A DNA stretch of 64,000 nucleotides, taken from contig CP136066.1 of the NCBI GenBank assembly GCA_032622095.1, forward strand, positions 100,213,319 through 100,277,318, written 5' to 3'. Each line of letters opens with the position of its first letter. Positions within the stretch are counted from its first letter, which is position 1. The notes beneath the pieces were generated by a model that saw nothing but the letters and a program-made list of their open reading frames with translations, made no database searches and was not told the origin of the DNA. Source of the stretch: Siphonodentalium dalli. Its lineage: Eukaryota > Mollusca > Scaphopoda > Gadilida > Siphonodentaliidae. Both the position numbers and the translations under genes were made by a program. Shown in pieces: positions 22,701-32,908 of this stretch.

Positions 22701-23195
22701 ATTATAGAATGGGTTTAATGAATGTTATAAGGGTCGGATCATTTAATAAACAAACATAATAATCTTTGGCTCCCATCTGGTTGCCGGTCAAAAGATCCAT
22801 ATTAAGATTGTTAACGATCGGATCAGGGATGTAGTCTGTAGGTTGTGCCAAAGGATTTAGTGGTGCAAAGATCCGCACCATTGTCTTATGGGTCAAACCG
22901 TATGCATCTGGAGGAGGAGGAGACGCAGCCAAGTATATGAAAATTAATGCATAATTATAGATAAATGATAAACTAAAGCTATCCCGACAAGGACAGAAAT
23001 CATCGCGGGTGGATTGGTAAATATACCTCGCTCCGTATACCCACAAGATCTTGCGATGCAAAGGGCTAGACAACTCGTCATCGAACCAAACGGCTCCAGC
23101 ATGTGAAATGTCTCGTCCCAACACAAATAGACATCAACACATATGGCCGAATACGATGTATTATTTCAACAAACATGGCGACATGCATAATTATA
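22701..23195 (-). other. Probable 3' UTR and downstream flank of TMEM151
   Basis: Lies directly after the TMEM151 stop on the minus strand. ATTAAA-type hexamers (plus-strand TTTAAT) occur at about 22742-22747 and 22714-22719 and could serve as weak polyadenylation signals. The open frame 22702-23124 on this strand has no family likeness and is best taken as untranslated. Confidence 0.4.
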
Positions 23196-24941
23196 TTATA
23201 ACGATGTCTCAACTATGTGGTAACTCCTGTCACTTGTCCCACAATCGCTATCGCTGTTGTGATTGTCAGTGTGATTATCATTGGACGCATCAATGTCCTC
23301 AGTGCGCGTGTTTCCCACCTCAACAGGCGAGTGCGTCCCAAGAACGTCGGCGTACGTTGGAGGCAATATGCTAGATTCGTCAGCCAGCAGTCTCACGTTT
23401 TCTGAGTTGCAATTGTTTGTTGTTCTGATGAAAGGAATGTTGTGAAGACTCACGCTGCAATTACGCCGAAATCCGTCGCTAGAGAAAATGGAAGACTGAG
23501 GCCGTGACGCCGGTGTCACGTCTCGAGGTATGGTCACTTTAGGTAACCTATTTGGTAACAATGAGCTGTTATTGTGATTCAAACTAACTTGATATCTATC
23601 TTGATTTTCAGGCGTTATCATAAGGCGAACACTGGGCGAAAACGTCCCGCGTAAACTTGTTAGCGATTGGCCCATCTTCTTTTTTCGCTCTTCGTCTTTT
23701 GCAATGCTGTCACCATCGCTGTTGTTCAGCGAAGTCGATGTCGGTCTTCTTTGTATCGTCACCATCGACGGTGCGCCGCTTCGCATTCGAATAAAGCTGT
23801 TTGATTGTCGATTGCCAAAGAATCCATTTATATAACCACTACTCATAGATTGAGCAATACTGCCGTATGTCTGACTGCGAGAGAATGGTCGAGATATCAC
23901 TCGATTTCCTCCCCGAGCGTTACCCGGAGGAACGATGGGTTCCATGAGCAGTGCTTCGGAGTAGCTAGGCACCATTGTGTTGTTGTTAACAACACTGTAC
24001 TCAATATCCGTACTATCCATGGTATTCACCCGCACCATTTGACTTTGATTGAGCGAGTTCTCAAGATAATTGGTACCAAATATCTTGTGAACGTGGAATC
24101 GAACATAAGCTGTTTTATATTCAACTATCACACGTAAAGGCCAGGATAACATAAATAATGAGGCTATCCAAAATATCACATGAGAAACATACCACGGTAG
24201 ATTGTCAGGGTCCGCAAACGCCACCATGTATTCTTTGAAATTAACATTCAACAAATCCATACCCTCCCGGGCTTCCATATAATCATCTCTACTCTCATTC
24301 TGTTGAAAGAATCGCGCTCTTTGGTCTTCGAAGTCATACTCAGAGTCCATGCTGGCAAAAGAAAATCCCTTACTAAATTTGATTTTGGTCGCGGGGTAAT
24401 TTTCTAGTCCAGCGAGTTTCTTAGAAACATCCTTGTATCCCGCGGAAATGAAATCGAACGCTGACCCCGTCGTGTGGGAGTTAACTCTCTCATAATACAC
24501 TTGAGTCGTAGTAAACGCATCGCCATTCCGATAACGCGTCACTTGTCTCGTACGACGCACGTAATGATAGCAAACGGCTTTCCACCATATTACCGGAACT
24601 GACTCCTTCATTTGCTTAACACGATCATATACCGTGCGCATATCCACTTTATACTGCAGCTCTACTCGAGTGTGACAGTGCCAGCACTCAACAAGGTAGA
24701 CCAAGTATAGCATGATTACGAAGGCCACCGGGATGTATATGAAACCGTCATTGCATGGGCTGTTTCTGTCAAAGTGAGTCGAATGAAAGTCATAGGGTCC
24801 GCGGTTTCCGCTGGACGTGGCGGATATGCGACACCAAGCGATGGCCGTTAGGCATCCATATATGAGCAGCGACAGAATCAGACATTTCCAATGGAGATCC
24901 TTCCTGAGCGATCCGCAGAGACTAAGCTTGATAGGTTTCTG
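23196..24941 (-). CDS. TMEM151: TMEM151 family membrane protein, main coding exon
   Basis: With the 8-codon first exon this gives a protein of about 589 residues, close to human TMEM151B in length. The conserved core is strong: LSLCGSLRKDLHWKC; TM1 ~28-45; TM2 ~75-92 (IPVAFVIMLYLVYLVECWHC); WWKAVCYHYVRRTRQVTRYR; GDAFTTTQVYYERVN; YMEAREGMDLLNVNF; VAFADPDNLPWY; TM3 ~259-280 (FMLSWPLRVIVEYKTAY). The C-terminal ~300 residues are Ser/Asn-rich and probably disordered, with PSYSEALLMEP (as in vertebrate members) and a PPTY WW-ligand motif near the end. The splice acceptor is TTTATTTTCAG just before CAGAAACC at 24941, phase 0. The family is conserved in animals; its molecular function is poorly known. 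It is the only clear host gene here. Confidence 0.95.
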   Translation of the reverse strand, partial: QKPIKLSLCGSLRKDLHWKCLILSLLIYGCLTAIAWCRISATSSGNRGPYDFHSTHFDRNSPCNDGFIYIPVAFVIMLYLVYLVECWHCHTRVELQYKVDMRTVYDRVKQMKESVPVIWWKAVCYHYVRRTRQVTRYRNGDAFTTTQVYYERVNSHTTGSAFDFISAGYKDVSKKLAGLENYPATKIKFSKGFSFASMDSEYDFEDQRARFFQQNESRDDYMEAREGMDLLNVNFKEYMVAFADPDNLPWYVSHVIFWIASLFMLSWPLRVIVEYKTAYVRFHVHKIFGTNYLENSLNQSQMVRVNTMDSTDIEYSVVNNNTMVPSYSEALLMEPIVPPGNARGGNRVISRPFSRSQTYGSIAQSMSSGYINGFFGNRQSNSFIRMRSGAPSMVTIQRRPTSTSLNNSDGDSIAKDEERKKKMGQSLTSLRGTFSPSVRLMITPENQDRYQVSLNHNNSSLLPNRLPKVTIPRDVTPASRPQSSIFSSDGFRRNCSVSLHNIPFIRTTNNCNSENVRLLADESSILPPTYADVLGTHSPVEVGNTRTEDIDASNDNHTDNHNSDSDCGTSDRSYHIVETSL

Positions 24942-25567
24942 CTGAAAATAAAGGACACGAAAGTATAGTATTCGTAAACAGTTTGAGATAAGCAAAACAC
25001 TCAAAACCGTGGGGGTGGCGTGATAAACGCTGATATAGATGTAGATGTAAATAGAGCTTCGGTATCACTAATGTAGCGGGTTTTTTGTTGGTCGCGTAAA
25101 TAGATTTTTCAGAATAGCCACTTGGTTTTGTGTACTAGCACGCCCCCTTATACCAATTCCATAGAGGATACGGGATGTACTAACGTAAATTGTGACATTC
25201 TTCTGATGTCGTTTCACTGGAAACCCTCCAGTAGATAATAGATCATTCCAATATATATTTGTATAACTGGGTGGGAGAATCCATTAGTAAAGAAAGAGTT
25301 AAGTGGTCTGCAAATACCCCCACGGTGCCCAATTAAAACATGGGAAGGACGGAACAAAAAATTAAAAATAAACAAAAAAGGATAACTCTAGAACTGAACA
25401 TGCACATAACGTCATGATGGCGAATCTCTATACCAAAACTAATTCACATCCGACAACCCATGTCTGATATATATACCCGGGCGGACGAACAGACGGACAA
25501 CGTCAATCCAGTATATTTCCATTTCTTCGATAAGTGGGAGTATAATTAAGTATGTTTAACTGAATAC
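24942..25567 (-). other. TMEM151: TMEM151 intron
   Basis: On the minus strand it starts GTATTC right after GAG at 25568 and ends TTTATTTTCAG at 24942, so GT-AG with a pyrimidine-rich end. It is 626 bases, phase 0. Splicing joins a residue pair (E then Q-K-P-I) that matches the E-Q-(R/K)-P-(V/I) context of other TMEM151 proteins. Contains no repeats that I recognise. Confidence 0.85.
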
Positions 25568-25591
25568 CTCGTCCGTCGGATCATTCTGCAT
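25568..25591 (-). CDS. TMEM151: TMEM151 first coding exon (8 codons)
   Basis: Too short for gene finders: ATG CAG AAT GAT CCG ACG GAC GAG, encoding MQNDPTDE, then a GT donor. Start chosen because an in-frame TAA lies about 60 bases upstream with no other in-frame ATG between, and because the join reproduces the family N-terminus. Two ATGs in the leader open short upstream frames, and a third overlaps the start in another frame, so translation may be modulated. Confidence 0.85.
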
Positions 25592-25830
25592 AGTTGTATT
25601 CGTACGCCGCGAGCGCGCATCCGCCGAGTGGGTGACGAGGCCACGGATAGTGCCACATTAGTATTCCTGAAAAGTCGTGACCCGATCGTCAGTTTACGTC
25701 AATCATCGGCAGTTATCTCTGCTCGGATATTATCGGTGCACTCTCTGAGATGACGCAGTACCACCAGATTGCATTATCCTCGGCAATATCAATTTTGACG
25801 TAATATACGGATGCATCTGGATTTCGTATC
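25592..25830 (-). other. TMEM151: TMEM151 5' UTR portion of exon
   Basis: A strong acceptor (TGTATTTTTATTTGCAG, minus strand) ends at 25831. This suggests that the start-codon exon spans 25568-25830 and that a further non-coding exon lies upstream (higher coordinates), not identified. The leader holds short uORFs, and its part next to the ATG is CG-rich (GCGGATGCGCGCTCGCGG). Confidence 0.6.
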
Positions 25831-26454
25831 CTGCAAATAAAAATACAGATAGTTAGTAACCCCTCATAGCTTGTTGCTCAATGCCATTGTTTTCGAATGT
25901 CAGTGTGCGGTATAAAGTGGCGTAGTTAGATGGACTATGTGGAGACTGTGTGTGCTGTCCACCATGAAAATTCAAACTTACCCCCTCCAGTCCGTTAACC
26001 AGACCAAACTCACATGTTCGCGAAATACCATATATATATCCCTCCTTTTGGGCTGGGTTTTGTATCTTGTACCTCAAACTTTCCAACTGATGGAAATCTC
26101 CAACTTGACACACTCCACATATAAAGTTGGAACATTTACAACTGATGGCTATTCCAGACCAAAATTTTGACCAAACGTAGACAAATATAAGCTGTTCTAT
26201 AACGTATAAAAACTAAATATTCGAAGCCACTAATTACTTATTGGAAAATCAAACAATGAGAATAATTTCAACCTATCTGTGCATGGTGTAAATTTCAAAC
26301 TAATATTGCTTCAGGCATGGTAGTTCTAACTGTTGACAAGTTTGACAAAATGAGCATAAACGCTGTGCAGGCAGACATTTACCTGCGCGGAAAGATATTA
26401 ATTTGACTGAAGCCAATGAAGTGTATTGCAGGTATCATTTAGTCGTTTGTTCTC
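25831..26454. other. Upstream intron or flank of TMEM151, no gene seen
   Basis: Frames on both strands at 25853-26170 have no recognisable motif. It may be intron if a distal non-coding exon exists. Confidence 0.4.
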
Positions 26455-26640
26455 GCTACCTGACTATTATTTACAAGTCTCTCTAAATTTTGGCCGATTT
26501 CAATAAACGTGTAGATCTGGCGCCGTGAAATCACATGGCTGTTCATCTCCTTAGCAATATCGCTGTAACACACGTTACAAGTTTCAAGTACGCGCGGCTG
26601 ACACTGCCTGGCTACTGTTTCATTAAATTGAACAAATTAG
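26455..26640. repeat. Dispersed repeat shared with 59565-59755
   Basis: Shares TTTGGCCGAT, AAACGTGTAG, TGGCGCCGT and AAATCACA, in order and at similar spacing, with 59565-59755, plus a GTTACAAGTT block further on. Not assigned to a known family. Confidence 0.6.
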
Positions 26641-26942
26641 TGATTTGAGCAGACTATACCTCATAACCATGAGGTAACTGAGGAAAACTAGATATCCCTG
26701 GTAGCTCAAAAATTTAACTTAATAGGGTAAATACTAAATATGAAATGAACAAATTATACGAGCTCCGAGCAAAATTAAAATTAAAAGTACAAGAACGCAC
26801 AACGAAGGAATTTCGAATCAAAGAACATCGAGTGATGTAATTACCATTGATTGTTTTGTTGATTATTCCGACGAATTTGTCATATCGATATGCTATTAAC
26901 CGGGACTAAGAATCTGTGCATCATACTCGACCTTTTAATATA
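26641..26942. other. Spacer up to the Tc1 insertion
   Basis: AT-rich with no feature. It ends at the TA target dinucleotide. Confidence 0.5.
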
Positions 26943-28450
26943 CTACTCACATTTTGCTAAGGATCACCCATATATTTTGTAATATTTTATATAATATAGC
27001 AATATTGAACATAAATCGTCCTTTTAATAGTTGATTATTATATCTGCCTCTTATTTAATGGGTGTAGCAAATGTTCAGTGGCGTATATTTGCTAAATGGG
27101 GATATGGAATCAGACTACCCCCATTTTGATGAATTTCAATAATTACAAACAAGCAACTAAAATGTATTGAATACAATTTTATTCACCAAAAAACAATGTC
27201 AGTACTTGGTGTGACCTCCGCGGGCATCCAGAACAGCTTGGCAACGCATCCGCATCACATGGACCATGTGGCGGAAGATGTCTTGAGGCAGGTTCCTCCA
27301 TTCCTCAACCAGTGCTTGGCCCAGCTGTTGTAGAGTTGTCGGTTGGACTGGTCGAGCTGTTATTGCAGTCTGCAGCCGGTCCCAAGCATGCTCTATGGGA
27401 TTGAGATCCGGTGATGCCGCTGGCCAGACCATTCACTCGATTCCTTCCTCCTGAAGGTATCGGTTTACCAGTATGGCACGGTGTGGTCTGGCGTTGTCGT
27501 ACGAAATCTTCGCCGACAGCACCCGCAAACGGCCGCACGATTGGGTTCCGAATTTCATCCCGGTAACGCTGTGCATTCAGTGTGCCGTTCTGGATGACAT
27601 ACAGGTCAGTGTTGCCGTCCGTAGTCATCCCACCCCACACCATAACCGAGCCGCCACCATAGCGGTCATGTTCCATCACTTTAGCATCCGTGAATCTCTC
27701 ATTTTGCCTCCTCCAAACCAAAACACGTCTGTCGAGGAAATCTAGACAGAACCTAGACTCATCTGTGAACAGCACGGTCGACCACTGCTGTACTGTCCAG
27801 TTCACATGTTCTGTGCTCCACTGTACTCGGCGTTGCCTGTGCCGTGGTCGCAAAATAACACGAACTGCGGCTCTCCTGGCACGTAAACCAGCAGCGTGAA
27901 GTCTATCGCACATGGTCTGCGTCGCAATTCTGATCCCAGCCGCATTTTGGAGGTTCTTGGCGTTCCGTTGTGATCCGCTGACGACCCCCACCGTGTCTTC
28001 TGTTTGCACTACCATGTGTGTTGTAGCGATTCCACCCCCTGGAGACAACGCTCTGGCTGACACCTAGGTCTGCAGCAACCTGCCTCTGTGATCTTCCAGA
28101 TTGGAGCATCCCCACCCCTCTGCCCAATTCTTGCGCGCTTAAATGACGCCGACGAACCATAGTAAACGTTGGTGAACTCTTACAATCGATGTCCAAGTCG
28201 ATTTGGCAAGAGACATGCGTGTAGAACACTGATTTGTACACGGACGGATTTTGAACCAAATCACGAAAAACATGGTGACCAACTTCTTTGCTGAACAGAT
28301 CTCACCACGGTAAATTACACACCGTCGCAACAATAACACTGAACAATTGATCACTCGTCTCCATTACAGTAAGATACGGAAGGTGGGAATTTCATATTAG
28401 TATAGAAATATGACCATTATATGGGTGATCCTTAGCAAAATGTGAGTAGT
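26943..28450 (-). mobile_element. Tc1-like DNA transposon, full length but dead
   Basis: The terminal inverted repeats are nearly identical over about 32 bases. The left begins CTACTCACATTTTGCTAAGG, and the right is its reverse complement ending at 28450. TA dinucleotides at both outer edges (26941-26942, 28451-28452) are the expected Tc1/mariner target duplication. The length of about 1508 bp and the single central transposase gene are typical. The well-kept repeats and broken gene imply a fairly recent non-autonomous or decaying copy. Confidence 0.92.
27199..28160 (-). pseudogene. Tc1-like transposase (DDE_3), frameshifted
   Basis: Start chosen at MVRRRHLSAQELGRGV (28160), since the upstream residues are terminal-repeat leader. 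A helix-turn-helix domain reads SGRSQRQVAADLGVSQSVV and is followed by the basic HGGGRQR linker. The frame is then lost near 27960-28060, with a probable deletion of about 20 codons, and resumes at LQNAAGIRIATQTMCDRLH. The first catalytic aspartate is in VLFTDESRF; the second (DNARPHRA, about 27470-27500) is only in a shifted frame; the third-residue region is SPDLNPIEHAWDRL in a third segment. So all catalytic blocks exist, but at least two frameshifts separate them. It would have cut and pasted the element at TA sites. Confidence 0.9.
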
Positions 28451-28639
28451 ATAAATGACGATGTATAATGAAGACCTTTTCAATTTACTTTTTTACAGTT
28501 CACCTCGCCTTGAAGGATGTTGTCATGGCAATCGATGTGTATTGTCGTCGGACAAAATAAATTTGTTTATTGAACGTTGTGAAACCTGCTGCATTTTAAT
28601 GTATTTAGAAAAATAAACCAACGGGTGAAAATAAACAAA
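28451..28639. repeat. Fragment resembling the body of foldback element 2
   Basis: Pieces such as GATGTGTATTGTCGTCGGAC, TTTGTTTATTGAACGTTGTG and CTGCATTTTAATGTATTT parallel the right part of 32790-32930 in the same order. A foldback element remnant may sit immediately left of duplication copy A. Confidence 0.4.
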
Positions 28640-30569
28640 ATATGAGCATGTTTATAATCGGCGCCAAATGTGTCAGTAATGCTGTGTAATCATAGCATGC
28701 AGAAAATGAACATTTCAGTAAAATATATCAACCTGATAATCATGTGAGTAACATGCTGTTTTGTGTGAGGCGATGAGCGAGTCGTGCATTATTACTTCGA
28801 ATTTACTATTCTTGACATTAGTGTCTCTTGGAACAAGCTAAATTCCCGTGGATCTGCGCGATAATTCAGTTTATCTTAATTGAGCAGGAATACATCAATA
28901 AAATCGTAAACGTAAAATCAATATGATGTGGTGTTACTACACCGACACCTGTTCCAACCCAATCAACCCGTCATAGACCGCGAAACCATGTTTACTTGTT
29001 AGGAAGCTAAATGAATAAATTTGAATGCAAGTTGGGATATTGTAGACTATTCTCTAATTTCTCTGCATGGTTGGTATGGGAATCACCACGACGTCAGCTG
29101 ACGCCCACACATAACACCGCATATACAGTACCAGTCAGAAGAAGTGGTATATTGAGGCGCGCCTTTATTGCGATATTGAGCGCGCTTAATTTCGAAAAAG
29201 GCGCGATTATAGGGCAATACCAAAAATCTGTCGCTCTTATTGTTTCGATATTGAGCGCAAAATATTGCGATAATAAGCGGGCAAAATTTCATTCAGACCC
29301 GATAGTTTTATATTTATATTAGATATATACTGTGCATAGAGTGTACATATAGCATTTACAACTATAATTATATAGAAATCTAAAACATTGTCTCTACTTA
29401 TGCAATAAAAAATATAATTTTGAGCGCAAGATAAAGCAATATTAAGCGCGAAATATTGCGATATTAAGCGCAAAATATTGCAAAAATATCGCAAGCGGCG
29501 CGCTTTAAGCGTTTCCACTTGCAATATTATTGCGATATTGGGCGCGAAAATAGCGCGTTTAATATACCACTTTTTTGACTGGTACAGGTACTATATTATA
29601 CTGGTATATATAAATCAAGTCTGCTCAACGGATCATCCCGTGATTCTATCCCATGGGGAGCCCCGCACAGATACAAGGATGTGTTCCTTTGCTTCCGTCG
29701 CCTTATAACGATAACCCGACCATCCAGCCACCACGAACGGAAACTCCAAACAACCAGAACGGCATTCAGTCGTCAGTGACAGCAATATAAGTTATTGTGT
29801 TGGATTAGCGGTAACATGGTGTGACATTGACTGCTTGGGGTTTATGTTCAACCGAGTTGTGAAGCGCCTTGGTTGTACATATCATATCGGCTCCAAGCCG
29901 TTACTATCACTCCATACAATACCGTCAATCAACCACAATAACGTATACGTTCTGTCGATAGTCCTGGCCATTCACAACAATTTGACATTTATTCCGATGA
30001 ATGATCAGCAGAAATGTCAAAATCTCATATCGCTCTCTCCATAACGTTCTTCAACGTAAATGACGTTATGAAAAAAGCAGGCCAGCGATAAACGATGAAA
30101 CAGTTGTCTTGGTTTCCCTTATGTTGACAGCTCTATGGACGTATATGCATGGGGTATGTTGCGAGGCTCTCTGACCAATCAAAGACGCTGTTTCTTTTCG
30201 GAGGCCGAACATATAGAGGTTTATTATTATACATGTACATTGTATGTCGAGTTTGTTTGTGTGTTTATTTGTTTCTGCTTTGATTGTGATTGTTTTCTGT
30301 TTCAGAAAACACGAAATAGTATTATCGGGTTTCAAATAATCATACATGTATGCTCCTTGATTTGGGTCTGCATTTGTTCTTACTTTTGCTCACCGCCATG
30401 AAAGATCACTAAATTTCTGCCAAAGGTTTTGACAAATCATCTTTCTATACATGTAGCAGGTTGATAAATAGTTATTACTATATAATAATAATTAGCCCAT
30501 CTGACAATGACTCTGGAGAAAGCTGGAAACAATCCACCAACTACTAGCATTTTGGATCGCGAGAGTACA
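28640..30569 (+). repeat. Tandem duplication, copy A
   Basis: Direct repeat of 30590-32500 along its whole length, with long shared blocks (ATCATAGCATGCAGAAAATG, AGGAAGCTAAATGAAT, CGACCATCCAGCCACCACGA, GACTCTGGAGAAAGCTGGAA). It differs by its own insertion at 29128-29585 and some indels. No conserved reading frame was found; a pyrimidine-rich stretch followed by CAG (near 30303) recurs in both copies but is not convincing as an exon edge. Confidence 0.9.
29128..29585. mobile_element. MITE with GCGATATTGAGCGC-type subterminal repeats
   Basis: Terminal inverted repeats start GTACCAGTCAGAAGAAGTGG at the left and, from the other end, GTACCAGTCAAAAAAGTGG. The element is absent from the matching point of copy B, which confirms insertion. 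Its interior holds many copies, in both orientations, of variants of GCGATATTGAGCGC, probable subterminal protein-binding repeats. No coding capacity. Confidence 0.82.
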
Positions 30570-30589
30570 TGCTTGTAAACGTTGGCAAT

Positions 30590-32500
30590 ATGACCACGTT
30601 TATAATCGGCACCAATGTGTCAGTAATCTTGTGTAATCATAGCATGCAGAAAATGAACATTTCAGTAAAATATGTCCACCTGATAATCACGTGATGAACA
30701 TGTTGTTTTGTGTGAGGCGATTAGCGAGTCGTGCAGTATTACTTCGAATTTCCAATTCTTGATATTAGTGTCCCTTGGAACAAGCGTAATTCCAGTGGAT
30801 CTGCGCGATAATTCAGTTTATCGTCATTGAGCAGGACTACGGCAATACACATGTACATACATTCAATATGATGTTAATACACCGACACCCGTTCCAACTG
30901 ACTGATCAACCCGTCACAGACCGCGAAACCAGATTTACTTGTTAGGAAGCTAAATGAATGAATTTGAATGAATCACGACGCCAGCTAACGCCCGCACATA
31001 ACACCACATATATATATATATACTATATGATACTGGTATATCTAAATCAAGTCTGATCAACGGATTATGCCGTGATACTGTCCCATGGGGATCCCCACGC
31101 AGATACAGGGATGTGTTCATTTGCTTCCTCGTCTTATAACGATAACCCGACCATCCAGCCACCACGAACGGAAACTCCGAACACCCAGAACGGCATTAAG
31201 TCGTCAGGGATAACAATATATAGATAGAACCGCATGAGTGTCTGGATTTTGACGAAATTATCGCACGAGATTTGTTGGTGGAGCGATACCTCGAGTGCGG
31301 GACGCAGTCCCGCGCGAGAGGTATCGCGTTCCGCCAACAAGTCGAGTGCGATAATTCGTCAAAATCCAGACACTCGTGCGGTTCTATTTTGATTACATAT
31401 CTCCGTATCATAGTAAGTTGACTCACAATCGTACATCTCCGATAGAGAAAATGTGAATTTAATTGAGTTTTAACGGCATTTTAGGGGTAACGCAACAATC
31501 AGACAGGGAGCCCGTCTATCCGCGAGTGACATTGACCCATCTTTAATGATGCGTTTGAAATTAAATTCTGTGCCTCGACAAACATATTCTTGAAATGAAA
31601 CTACTTGAATGAATCATCTCATCGATTGATCGCTTATTGTTTCTTTATTGTCGTGATTGAAAAAGTTAAAATAGTAACGACGAGAACCAGTCTAACAACA
31701 CTGAATGAAATAGTTCCGTCGACAGATTGCACTAGTGCGATTCTGAGAATTATCACACGCCTGGAAACTCGTGCGATCATGCGATTTACGTTGATAGGTA
31801 TGTAATAAAAGTTATTGTGGTGGATTATCGGTAACATGGGATCACATTGATCGCTTGGGGTTTATGTTCAACGTGGAGCGCCTAGGCTGTCCATATAGGC
31901 GCCAAGTCGTTAATATCACACCATATAATACCGTCAATCCATCACAATAACGTAAACGTTCTGCCGATAGTCCTGGTCATTCACCGCAATTTGACATTTA
32001 TTCCGATGAATGTTCAGCAGAAAACGTCAAAATCTCATATGAAAAAAGCAGGCCAGTATAAGAGACTTTTTAACGGTTGTCTTGGTTTCCGTTATGCATG
32101 TTGACGGCTCTGTGGACGTATATATACATGGGGTATGTGGTGAGCCTCTCTAAACAATCAAAGACGGTGTTTCTTATCGGTTTATTATTATACATGTATG
32201 TCGAGTTTGTTTGTGTATATATTTATTTCTGCTTTGATTGTGATATTTTTCTGTTTCAGAAAACACGAAATACTATTACCGGGATCCAAATAATCATACA
32301 TGTATGTTCCTTATTTTGGGTCTGTATGTTTATTTAACTTTTGCTCACCGCCATGAAAGCGTTTGACATATCTTCTTTCTATATCTGTAGCAGGTTGATA
32401 AATGGTGATTACTATAATAATAATTAGCCCATCTGAAAATGACTCTGGAGAAAGCTGGAAACAATCCACCATCTACTAGCATTTTTATCCTGATAGTACA
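30590..32500 (+). repeat. Tandem duplication, copy B
   Basis: Second copy of the 28640-30569 segment, period about 1.95 kb. It lacks the 29128 MITE but carries foldback element 1 (31221-31809), so both insertions postdate the duplication or were lost reciprocally. Foldback element 2 begins immediately at its right end. Confidence 0.9.
31221..31809. mobile_element. Foldback element 1 (hairpin head plus body)
   Basis: Boundaries come from the empty site in copy A (AGCAATATA joined to AGTTATTGTG at about 29789). It starts TAGATAGAACCGCATGAGTG. A hairpin of ~80-base arms (31224-31387) is followed by a ~420-base body bounded by TTTTGATTACATATC and its approximate inverse TATGTAATAAAA. No protein is encoded and no target-site duplication is evident. 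CGAG markers face each other at 31266/31343 and 31292/31315. Confidence 0.8.
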
Positions 32501-32908
32501 TAGATAGAACGACACAAGTGTGTGAACTGGTTAACGTTATTGTACGAGTTTGTTGTGACGTGATGGTAAAACGAGAACCGGAGGTTCGAGTTTTACCTCG
32601 CGGCACGACAAACGAGTGCAATAACGTTAACGTGTTCACACAACTGTGTTGTTCTATGTTTATTGCACACTCTGAAGATTGCAGCTTGTAACATACTAAC
32701 GTTTAGGTCGATATTGTTGTATTTAATTGAACAAACATGTGCTTAATGTATACTATAGACATTTTCTGCTCAAGTTGACGTCGCCAGTGACGTTGTTGAC
32801 GTAATAGGTTTGTATTGTTCAAGAGCAATACACATTTTTTATTGATCGTTTCAATTCTGCTGTATTTTGCTGTTTCTCGCGCAAATAAGCCATTGGGTGT
32901 GCAATAAA
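32501..32908. mobile_element. Foldback element 2
   Basis: Starts TAGATAGAACGACACAAGTG with a ~72-base-arm hairpin (to about 32657). The body is bounded by TTTATTGCACAC and its inverse GTGTGCAATAAA, total about 408 bp. CGAG markers face each other at 32545/32613 and 32572/32587. The body contains TGACGT-type motifs. Same architecture as elements 1 and 3, while the sequence between the markers differs. Confidence 0.78.

Noticed and set aside
22702-23124. 140-codon minus-strand frame downstream of TMEM151
   Set aside because: No family likeness; it lies where the 3' UTR should be, in another frame.
31221-31809. Helitron
   Set aside because: It has a hairpin, but at the wrong place, without a CTRR end or A-T insertion site.
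28640-32500. A duplicated gene, because of a TTTCTGTTTCAG acceptor-like site in both copies
   Set aside because: No open frame is conserved between the copies after that site; the shared sequence behaves as non-coding.
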